A stretch of DNA of 64,000 nt from Panorpa germanica (Eukaryota; Arthropoda; Insecta; Mecoptera; Panorpidae), in the NCBI GenBank assembly GCA_963678705.1, contig OY783203.1, forward strand, positions 40,734,347-40,798,346. The letters are read 5' to 3'. Below are positions 51,601 to 63,600 of this stretch, piece by piece. Every line of letters begins with the position of its first letter. Positions within the stretch are counted from its first letter, which is position 1. The notes under the pieces were generated by a model. The model was not told the origin of the DNA. It ran no database searches and worked only from the letters and a program-made list of their open reading frames with translations. The translations under genes and the position numbers were made by a program.

Positions 51601-54600
51601 AAGACTCTTATTATGTTGGCAGTAATTATGATGTCTAGGCGGATCATATCGATCTCCCAGTTTATTAGCAAGACATATATGAAATTTGAGTTGAATACGC
51701 ATTGAGTTGTATGTAAAAAATTGTACCCTCTATCTGATTTAATACTCAGATAATTCATAAATGCAAACAAACAAAATTATAATGCAGATAAGTTGAATAT
51801 TGTTTTCGTCGTTATTTCAAAACTCAATATTTGAAGATGTGTCATTAATAAACTGGATGATCGATATAAGTTAACTACCTAATAAGTTGATGGTTTAATA
51901 CTATATATTTAATCAGTTAAACAAAACGAATCTAAAGACACAATCTGGCGTTATTTAATAAGATAATTCAAGATATAGTCCTATCACCGACGACCTCTGA
52001 TTATGTTGGCAGAATTTAATAAAATATTTTAATAAAACTATTTAATAAAATGAGAAAAAAGTAGTGTTTATTTTGTTATTGAAATTTATATGCCAGTATA
52101 TAATATATAAAATAATAGTGAATATATAGAAACTTACTGGTATCTTATGTGTTATTTACATAACATTTTTACAAATTGTTAATTAAATTTGAATAGTGAA
52201 ATGTTACTCAAATGTTATTGTTCAAATACGGAGATAACTTATGCTTAAAAGAGGTTATCATAGTCGTATAAATCTACGATAGGATTGTTCATGGTATCTT
52301 ATTCGATGTCTATAATGTATTTATTCAGGATACATACATTAACAAATTAGTTACATTTGCACGGTACAACTAGTTTTAAGCCTAATTACTTTGTATATAT
52401 GCATTTTGTGGGTAATGTACATACATATATACTCGGTTTTATATAACTACTATCCAAAATACAGAATGCCGTATCATATTGTCTATCCAATTCCCCTCCA
52501 GATGTTCTTATAAATATTGTTTATAAATTTAGTAGACCTGAGTGGAACATTGATTTGATTTAGTGTATATTTATTGAACTGGTGGCTTTCTTGCAATACA
52601 GCTTTTCACTGAATACACAATACCCATACAGTTTACGCAAAAAAGAGCGTCTGTGATGTTCTTGTTGTCGTTTTGCGTAAACCGTGAAACACGTAAATAC
52701 TAGAATGTGAATACCTAACGTAAATGTTTCGTATTTAACTACACCACACAACACCGACACGGTTAGACAAATGGCGCACACCAAGTAATTAAACAGCGTG
52801 TACATACATTTATCGTGGACTTACCAGTAACAAGCATTTGTCATTTTGCCATTATGCCATTATGCTATTACGCACTGCCGGCTTTTTGCTTACATCTGCA
52901 CATTTTTGTTTTATCTTTTTTTGAGTTTGTAAACCAAAAGTTTGGTTATAAAATTTTTCTATATAAAATAAATACATAACTAGAAAGGGTAGTTCATGAG
53001 ATTAGGTTTTTATTTGTTTGCAAATTTTTCGTAGAATAATAAGCGTGACGTATCAGCCCATTATTTAGATATTTTTTGTCTTTAGTTTCTTAGGTTATTT
53101 ATCTCTCCACAGGCGTTAGGTGTGTGTTTGATTTCTACTTTTCTTTCTGCTTTAAACTTTTAATTTATTTTTAAAATATCATGTTTTTTGTAATGCAATT
53201 CTACTGATAACTGTATTTCAAACTCTGTGCGACTACTTATTGTGCGCACATGGTGTTTCCTTTAAATATACCATAATATTAAAGAAAATCAGTGATAAGT
53301 ATGTATTGCATTGTGAAGACCCGTTCGGAATAGTCGGTTTAGGTTAGTTTCTTAAATATAGGCGATGAAGCACCAGTGCCTGAGGATGGAATCAAGCCCA
53401 CGTTTACCGAACGGCCCGTTATACGACAAACGGATGATGGCGGGAAAATCACGTTCGAATGCAGATGTGTTGGCGACCCGAAGCCCAGTATCACGTGGTA
53501 AGTATCACTGATAATAATATTACTGTTAACGCAGCTTAAACAAATGGATACATGACTCTTGTATGATGGAGCTTTAGTAAATACATATGAAAATAAAGAA
53601 ATTTCACGATTATCAATGAATTCAGGTATCATGGTACTGAAGTGGTTAAAGAAGGAGGCCGTTTTACAATATCTTTGGAACAAGATCAAAAACTATACCA
53701 CATGGCTAAGTTAGAAATCAGCGCCGTAGAAACTTCTGATAAAGGAGAATATAGAGCCGTTGCCAAAAATAAGCATGGAGAAGGCACGGCCACAATTAAT
53801 CTCAACTTTGAAGGAGGTGGCAAACCAAAGTAAGTTGAAAATCTCAAAATCAATACGTACATTGTTATTCAAAATACAACTCCAAAATAATATCTTTCGT
53901 TCAGAATTCCTGACGGAAAACCACCTCGCTTCCCAAAGAAACCTACCATTCGCCAAGAAGGTGATATTTTAATTATGGAATGCTTATTAGAAGCCCATCC
54001 TGTACCAGACATAACATGGTACCAGGGCACAAAAGTAATTTCGGATAGTGCACGAGTGAAGATGTCCAGAAAGGCCACTGGAAAAGATACATATCTTCTA
54101 ACTCTTGAAATTTCTAACCCAACAAGAGAAGATGGAGGCAACTATAGATGTAATGCTTTCAATAATTACGGGGAGAGTAATGCAAATATCGCTCTCAACT
54201 TCCAAGGTACTTTAGTGATACAAATTAAATATTTCTCATGAGTTTAATAATAAGTTGAGTTTCAGTAAGTTCTCCGGAAGCAGATTCGGCAATGTTTTAC
54301 GTGTATATCGCTAAATTAAGTATTTGGTGAAAGGTAACATATTATAGCAGTCAGGAAAGATTCAGTTTATTGTAGGGTATTTAGATATGAGTTTAGGTAT
54401 TAAGGGACAAATAACATATTTTGCGTTGGATACGAAAGATTGTTTTTGCAGGTGGAGATGATGCAGCTGGTTATGCACCAACATTTATCGAGAAACCACG
54501 CATTATTCCTAATGAGAGCGGAACGTTGATTACAATGAAATGCAAGTGCAAGGCCAAACCTAAACCCACTGTCACCTGGTATCGCGGCACAACGGTCGTT

Positions 54601-57600
54601 AAGGAATCCGCGAAGATTAAGATCAGGACTGTTGACATTGAAGAAGAAATATTTGAACTAACACTTGAAATTAAAGTAAGTGCTCATGTAATAAATATTG
54701 CGAGTATCGAAGGTCTCTCTTATTTATTCTAATTCTCCTTTTATTCTAATATGAATTCTAATATTATTGTTGAATGCAATTAGGATCCTACCGGCCCCGA
54801 TGGAGGCACTTACAGATGTAATGTTAAAAACGAGTTTGGGGAAAGTAACGCAAACCTTAATCTGAACATTGAGGCTGAACCAGAACCAGAAGGTGATGGT
54901 CCTACCTTCATTGAAAAACCAAGAATTGTCTCTCAACAAGGAGGCAAACTTGTTATCATGGACTGCAAAGTTCGTGCAGATCCCAGCCCAACAATTGTTT
55001 GGACTCGGGACGGTGTTGTTGTTAAAGAGTCTAGCAAGATAAGCATGAGCATGGACCAAAAAGGAGATGAGTACTACATCAAACTTGAACTTAAAGATCC
55101 TGAGATGGAAGATTCTGGCCTCTATAAGTGCAACATTAAAAATGCACTTGGAGAGCTTAATGCTAATCTCACACTAAACATCGAAAGTATGTCGTTACTT
55201 TTCAATCTTAAAATTATAATATTGTATTCATATTCCTTTCTATGCCTTCATAATAATAATTGTTCCAAATTTCAGTCGTTCCTGTCATTAAGGAAAAACC
55301 AAAGGTTATTAAGATCGTGAAGAAACGTACCGTCATTGTTGAATGCCACGTTCTTAGTAAGTTTGCTCCTGATTGTACCTGGTTCAAAGAAAATACCGCC
55401 GTTAAGGAAGATTCTCGAAGAACAGTTTCTGTAGAACAAGTCCGGGATGTAAGGAATATTTTGTTAGTTTTGTTGTATATCATTTTCACTAGATATTGAT
55501 TTATTTATTGTTTGTTAACAGGGAGAATTCGCCATTAAATTGGAAATATCTCAAGTTACTAAAACAGATAGAGGTTCATACAAATTAGTTGCTCGCAACG
55601 AGAAAGGTGAAGCTACTTCTCAAGTTGTAGAGGTCACAGAAATACCAGAAGCTGAAGAGAAGAAAGGAGAAAAACCAAAGATTGCCAAGGGATTATCTGA
55701 TATTGTAAGCATCTTCACTTACTTAAATTGTTCATTGTTATTTATTTGGGACAATATTTAAAATTTTGATTAATATTCTTTAGAGCGTTGAGGAGAGCAA
55801 CTTAGCAGAGTTTGTCTGCTCCCTTAAGACTGTTGATAAGAAAATTAAAGTTACTTGGTACAAAAATACTACAATTATCAAGGAATCTACTGTCATTAAA
55901 ACAACATTCGATGGTAGTGTTGCTCGTCTTAGCATTTCCAACACAAAGACTGAGCATGTCGCAAGTTACCGTGTTGTCTTTGCCAATGAGTTCGGTGAAG
56001 ATGAATCTTCTGCCAAATTAACAGTCATTGAGAAGAAGAAGGATGAGAAGGTAACTTGTGCAATTATTTATTTGCTTTACTGTAAGATTACTTACCTTGT
56101 AAGATGTTCTTAATTTAATGGTTTCTTTTTGCAGAAGAAGAAGGAAGAAGAGGAAGAAAAGAAGAAGGTTGAAGAGAAAAAGAAGATCGAAGAGGAAAAG
56201 AAGAAGGTAGAAGAAGAAAAGAAGAAGGTAGAGGAAAAAAAGAAGATAGAAGAAAAGAAGGTAGAAGAGAAAAAGATCGAGGAGAAAAAGGCAGAGGAAA
56301 AGAAGGTGGAAGAAAAGAAACTAGCAGAAAAGAAGGTTGAAGAAAAGAAAATTGAAGAGAAAAAGGCAGAAGAAAAGAAAAAGATAGAAGAGAAGAAGGT
56401 TGAAGAAAAGAAACCAGAAGAAAAGAAACCTCTTACAAAGAAACCTGTAGAAAAACCAGAGGAAGCTAAGCCAGAAGAAAGAAAGCTGAAACCTGGAGTA
56501 AGAAAACCACCACCTGAGGTAATGTTTCATAACAATAATAGCAATAATTATATGTTTTTCATTTCAATGTTTCAATATTTTCTAAACTACTCGTATTTAA
56601 AATATTAATCAGAATTTTATGTTATCTTTTATAAAAAAAAGTTTCAATTTTTTTTTAGAAGTGAATTTATTTATACTTAACATTTTTTTCTTCACTAATA
56701 TTTGTTAATTTTTTATATTTTCTCTTTATGTTTTCATTAAGTCAAAGAAAAGGCACAAGATTGTGCATTTCCCAGATGTTAATAAATTAACTTAATATTC
56801 ATTATATTTGTTTTACAAATTGTATTGTTAATAATAATAATGTGGCTAACATATAAACATCAACAGTCCGTTGAACCCAGCTTCGTAGAGGAAGCAGTCA
56901 GTGAACCAGAGGAAGAAAGTGAATCAGAAGAGTCAGAGGAGGTACTTTTGTATTTAATGATCACTAAACTATTTTGTTACTAAAATAATTACCTAACATG
57001 CCTCTTGCAAATAGAAGGCTTTATTGATAAAATGCTTTACATCAGCTTTATTTAAGATAAAAGCACATTGAACATCAAAATCACTTTCATGGCTACTTTC
57101 TTTTAGGCGAGAAATGAAATAGCTAATATATTTTATACTCATTCAGGATAGATAGATTTTAGAATGAAGTAATACAACTTATGTTAAAAATAATGTTGGT
57201 AAATTAGAGATTATATTCATAAACTTATAAATAGCGAAGGAGAAATATGTATATAGAGTATATAACTTTATAGTATTTTATAATTTGTTATACAAGTTTG
57301 AACTTGATTGCATAATTGAACATAAATAATGTGTGATCTCAGCAGCTCACATTGGAACCGTATACGCGCGTATCTTTGTCGCACGACTATGTCTGTTGTT
57401 TTCTGACGTTATAAATCCGAAAAGGACCAACATAGGCGGCAAAGATTCATGAGATTTGCAAGATGTTTTTTCTCGTTTTACATTAAGTCTTTCAAATTAC
57501 AAATATATTTTAAAACTCTCTGCTATTTATATATTTTGCACGTAAATGTAGTATTTATGTAAAGATTACATATTACTGCATAATACTGTTCAGTGGGATG

Positions 57601-60600
57601 TGATGTTATAAAGAAAAGAAATGGATAGAATTTCAACTAAATATTTTGTTAAATATCTTTGTATTGACGAATACGTGTAAGAGTTAAAAAACGATTTGGT
57701 CGAAATTATAAACATTTCTTAATAGAGTGCAGGATAGATACGGGTTTGTAAGCAACGGAACAAAACAAGAATCAAAAGAAATCACATTTGATTGATTATT
57801 TACTTGCGTTCCACGAACCCTGCTTACTTTCATTTTTGCTATGAATGCAGTAGTTTTGCATGTCAATTATTAGAACACTTAGTAATGCCTAAATAGCCAT
57901 TTACAAAGATATTTTACAGTAAATTACACAACTCAAACAATATTTATTATTATAATAGGAAATTACTGAGAAGAGCGTTACCATTGAAATTGATAAGCGC
58001 GAAATTATACCCGACAAAACAAAGGTACACTGAAACACACACACACACTTATGCTAAACAAAGTTACACATATTACACATACACTACAAATGTATATTAT
58101 AAATAAATGTTAATATAAATATTTCGATTTACAGAAACAAGAAATGGAGAAGGTTACACTCAAACCAGTTGAGCACAAAGCTAAGGTAAGAAACATTCAA
58201 ACTTCTTTTAAATTAAAAATATATTTATATTCCATTTTAGAAGATTCCATATTAGTAAATGTTTTTATATTTGTTGAATTGAGAACATTGTCACTAATTT
58301 GTAATGTTAGATATTTTATAAACTTTATCTTCCTTTCTCTTTGATATCTTAATATATTTCTTGAATTCTATGTCACATATGAAGGTGGTTCCAGAAGTGG
58401 CAAGCCTACCACTTTTGTGACTGTTATCCCACACATCTATCACTTCTGAAACCACCCTCGTAATTCTTCATTGAGGTAATCCTTACAGGATTACTAATTC
58501 TTTCATTTGTTATTGTTAAAATTGTTATTGTCCCCCCATTTTATGTATCAATATTCTTCTGATCAACTTTGTGAATAATTTTTCCAATATTTATTGTAAA
58601 AGTGCTAACTATTCGTTGCATGCAGGAAACCGAAGAAGCTGCCCCTAAGGCCAATGATGTGGACATCAAACCCGCTGAGGTAATCATCTGTCTTCATTTG
58701 TGTTTTTTGTTAACTATTACGCAGAAAGTAATGATCAAGAAATTATCCGTTTGGTCTAAGAATGTAATGAATGTCTCATGAAAAGAAATCGTATTACGTT
58801 CGGAGGCGACTAATGTCTAAAAGAGTTTACGAAAGCTGTATTTTATCTTATTCGTTCCTGTATAAATTATAAGATAAATAGTGAAACAGTACTTTTTTAT
58901 TGTATAGTAAGACACAATTTATTTTAAGCACCCGGCGAACACTCGTCATTTGAATCATACACAGTACAAAGTTTTTTTTTTTTTGCTTGAAATGAGAGGA
59001 GCCCCTTAAATTAAATTGTCCTTATTATCAAACGATGGCAAACCGCTTGTCACCGCTTACCTTTAGAACAAAAATAAAAAATGTTTTTACAAGAAATGTT
59101 CTAAAAGATGAAAAATGATATCATTACGCTCTCTTAATAGTTAAGAAAATATGTTGTACATATTGTAGTTGTAATTTATATATTTTATGATTATACTTTT
59201 TATTTCTTATTCAGTGCTGAAAAGATTTAGTTAGTAATTCACTTTTATGCAGGACTGAAAACTGAGAAATCATTTAAAAATCGTTAGCAGCTTTAACAAG
59301 TTTCCAGGATAATGTACAAAAATGTTTGTACGTTCTTTTCTTGAACAAAACCAGAAAAAACACAAATTCTGTTTTTGATCTTAACAAAAACACTATCATA
59401 CTATAAAAAATATTTACACGCACTTGTCCTATTCGACATTTTTTGGCACCATTCAAGAAATTAAAGTATTAGCACCTGTTTTATGAGTGTAAAATTGGCA
59501 TGTGTTCCAAGTTTAAAGTTGCAATCAAAATAGTGCTATTGCTTATTATGCAAATCAAAATACATAAATCATTTAAATGACTTTTAAGTTTAATAACAGT
59601 TCAATTTAAATTAACTTTTAATATAGCTGTTACATCGAACGAAATAATATGCGACTTTGTTTGACACAGTATAAAATCACTTAATAAATTGGTATTATGA
59701 CAAATAAATGGCGCTGCTATCAACAAATCCATATAATTTTTAGATAGTACCAATCGTCAAACGATATCTGTCAAAATTTTATGACATTCCGACCATCAGT
59801 TTACGAGTCACAGCGATTTTAGTGACGCTTCTTTTGTAATTTTCAAAACAATGAAAAAATTTGAATATGGTGTATTGATAAAGCATTGCTGTTTAATGAG
59901 AAAAGTACCGTTGTCGCAGAGCAATATCATGACTATATGCACGAACTTATTATAATAATAATTATTGCACAATATGTAATGAACTGTGCACATGTAATTT
60001 ATAAATATGTTTTAATTATTTAATACAAATTTAGGTTGCTGCACCTAAACCTGGTGAACGCAAATTGTCTTCAGCTAAAATTGAAGAGAAATCTGAAGTT
60101 CGTAAGCGATCTGTTGTTAAACACGCCGAAAAGGTAAACCAAATTCATTATTTTTACGTAAATATAAATATGTACTCAGTGGGCACGTTATAGATTGACG
60201 AGGTACCAGAAAATCAAATTTTGTCCATTTCTAATTTTGATATTTTATATAGTAATGATTTTTTTAAATTTTGAATTTATGTATTGAACAACCTGTTTAC
60301 TTATTACCTTTGAATTTGCTAGAAACAATATAATTCATACATATTTACTATAAATTTATTTTAGGTCGTAGAAATGTCCTTGGATGACAAGGTTGAAAGC
60401 CGCAGATCATCAATTCAGGTATTTAAAAGTGTTCAACATGCAAAGAAAATATTTATTTCAAAATTCGTACGATTTGTTTTTTTTCCAATTAAGTGTTACC
60501 TTTTATGTTAAATGTTACCTTAAATATAATAATACACCTGCTAAATATAATATACGTATACAAAACCAAACAAAAACAAAATTTTCGTATTAATTTCGCA

Positions 60601-63600
60601 AAATATTTTAGTTAGGAAATTGATGTTATAATTTAAAATATTGATAAACATTTTTTATGTAATGTTTACGTCTTATGTTTAGCGGGTCTATATTATAATA
60701 TATGTCTTAGAATAGATTTGTTTTATATCAATATATTACAGATTGAGGAAACTCGCAGTGAATCCAGAAGGTCCTCAATCATTGAAACTTCAAAAACAAC
60801 AACAAAGGTAAAACTAACTTTATATAACTTTTATAGTTTAGTATTAGTAGCGGTAAACATTCAAGTAGTTTGATCTTTATCAGCTTATCAGGTATTAAGC
60901 ATTTAATAAACACGTGTGATATCCCAGTTTGAATTACATATAAAATAATAATCGTTATGTAATAGACCTGTCTTATTTCTTCAGTAGAATCTATCAACCA
61001 GATTCACAATCAGGAAAAGTTTAGTTTATCAATCAGTTTACTTTTTGGAAAATAGTATCATCTTGTGTTACTGCATTGCCAAATATTCAAGTCTCAGTAA
61101 AATTTATACGAACCAATGATGGATAGGACATACACAAAATTTAAAAATGAGGCAGGTCAAAATTGCTGTAGATATTTTTTCCCTTTGAAATTAGTACCTA
61201 ATTTTGAAATATCCTGTTTAGTAGACTTAGAGTAACGCACACGTTACACAAGCAAATGTTTACTACACACAAATATTTAGAGTTCACCAAACTAAATGTA
61301 TTATATTATTTAGTCCAAACTCGAAACAAATCACACGGAAGCTGAAGAAATTCCAAAACTTAAACCTACAGCACGTGGTCAAGCCGCACAGGTATATTAT
61401 CATTCGGACATCTTGAATATTCACTATAAAGTGATACTACACTAACTGTGTCATACTGAAAACACAAAACTACTTTTTTTCGTTACATTTTACAAAACAC
61501 CACTTTAATTACTGACGTTTTCTTATGGGAATGATCAGACGTTCGAAACATGTATATTAAAGCCTGCACGTTTATAATAATGACTCTCTGCCAAACACTT
61601 GCGTCTATATTATAAGTACGCTATTGTAAGATATGTTATAAATAAAACAGTTTATGCAAAATTTAAATAATATTCCTATAAGAAAGTGTCAAAATACACA
61701 AAACATAAGTGTTAATTTACAATAATTCTAATTTGTTTCTAAATTGTTGCATGCACAGGTTGATGATCCTAAACCAAAAACACTTAACGAAGTTCATGAT
61801 AAAAAGGATATTAGACCTCCTGAACCTAAAGATGATCGTGTAAAAACACCAGAACGTAAACGTGATTCAGTTAAAGCTCCGGAACCTAAAGTTGATTCAG
61901 TTAAGGTTCCTGAACCTAAATCAGATTCCGTTAAAGTACCGGAAGCTAAAGTTGATTCAGTAAAGGTTCCGGATCGTAAACCAGATTCTGTTAAAGTACC
62001 CGAACCTAAAATTGATTCAGTTAAGGTTCCTGAACCTAAACCAGATTCCGTTAAAGTACCGGAACCTAAAGTTGATTCAGTTAAGGTTCCAGAACGTAAG
62101 CCGGATTCTGTTAAAGTACCCGAACCTAAAACTGATAAAATTAGCGTTCCTGAACGAAAGGTTTCTGAACCAAAAGTTGAACCTGCCAAGGTTCCTGAGC
62201 CTAAAGCTGAAAAGGCTGTACCTGAACGTAAAATTGGTTCCGTTAAAGCTCCAGAACCTCTGGATAATTCAATTAAGGTTCCTGAGCGAAAAATTGATTC
62301 TATAAAAGCTCCGGAGCCTAAAGGTGATTCAATAAAGGTTCCCGAACGTAAAGTTGAATCTATTAAGATTAATGAACGTAAAGATGAGTTTATTAAAGTT
62401 CCGGATCGCAAAGATTCATTAAAGGTTACAGAAAATAAAAAAGACTCTGTAAACGAGATTTCTAAGCCTTTAATAATCACACCAGACACACAAAATGATA
62501 CACTCACACCAACACCTAAGACACCTAATCAACTCACACCAGAACCCAAGGTAACTAACAAAAATAACAATTACATATTTATTCATTGTTGTTAATTTAA
62601 ATATGTTTAAATGTTTTTTAATTGAACCATTATCGTAACATGTAATTATACATTTGTAACTAACAAATTGAACAGTTTCCAAAATCTGTTCTTTTATGTT
62701 GTATTATAATGTGATGTTTTCTTTTTCATAAACCCCTTGCCCCATTCGGCATGTTCGTCCATTTTGCCCACATGATAATGTTCCTGTTTTACCATCTGAA
62801 TGATTCCCCATATAGAAAGAAGAAGAGAAGCTGACGAACAACAAAGTGGCAAAGGTATGTTACTTTAAAATACTCTTAACCTATCATATACTTACGAATT
62901 GATTACGCTTTAAGAAAATATATGCCTATCTAAATCTCCCGTGAAATTTAGTGGACTAGTGATTTACTAGTAGCATTGAATATAATATTAAATTAACCCC
63001 TGTAACGTATAAAAATAGCCTGGACAACCTGAAACTTTCCCCAAATTGAAAAAATCAAGTCTGCAACGGCAAGAGGTTAAATCTGACTCTTTCTCCAATA
63101 TTCAATTGAAGCCAGTTGTACGCGATAAGGTTGAACCAAGTAAAGCAGAAAATGGTGAAGTGGCACCGAAGGTAACCGTGACTTTCAACCGTGTATTGGA
63201 AAGCTATTTCTTTGTCTCTGTTTCTATTTGTAATCTATGATCTAATCTCTTGTATATCTTCGTACATATCTACCTATTTCTATAATCTCTTCATTCATGT
63301 AGTTCCAGGAAGCCCAGATGACGTGTATCTTTCTCTCTCTTGTGAACTACATTTCTCTAGCTTTTAAATAATAATTGTTTATTCTACAATATCTCTTATT
63401 AATTATTTTATATCTCTGTTATCTACTTTATCTTTCTCTTTGATTCTACATCTGTTTCTAGTCTTGTGTAAATAATCTCTTTCAATGGACCATTCTATAT
63501 ATCAAACATTTTGAGTATGCTCGGACTATCTTCTGATTTTCTCACCGATCATATTCATTATTGGTTACTCAGAACTAATACCAAACTGTTTATGGGATGG

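Larger units (their letters stand above)
47143..53361 (+). other. bt: 6.2-kb projectin intron between Ig2 and Ig3
   Basis: This is the largest intron in the coding part. It carries a TTAA-type MITE (49104-49351), a small TIR element (48201-48361) and SINE pieces at 51445-52015. The remainder is AT-rich, with no coding exon I can support. Regulatory elements of a muscle gene could sit here, but nothing specific was seen. Confidence 0.7.

Noticed and set aside
58389-58420. Possible PEVK exon reading VVPEVASLPLL
   Set aside because: The frame hits a stop at once and the segment is explained by the hairpin.
61794-62507. 237-codon open frame on the minus strand (SGTLTES repeats)
   Set aside because: Shadow of the projectin PEVK repeat exon; the 30-bp periodicity keeps the opposite frame open.
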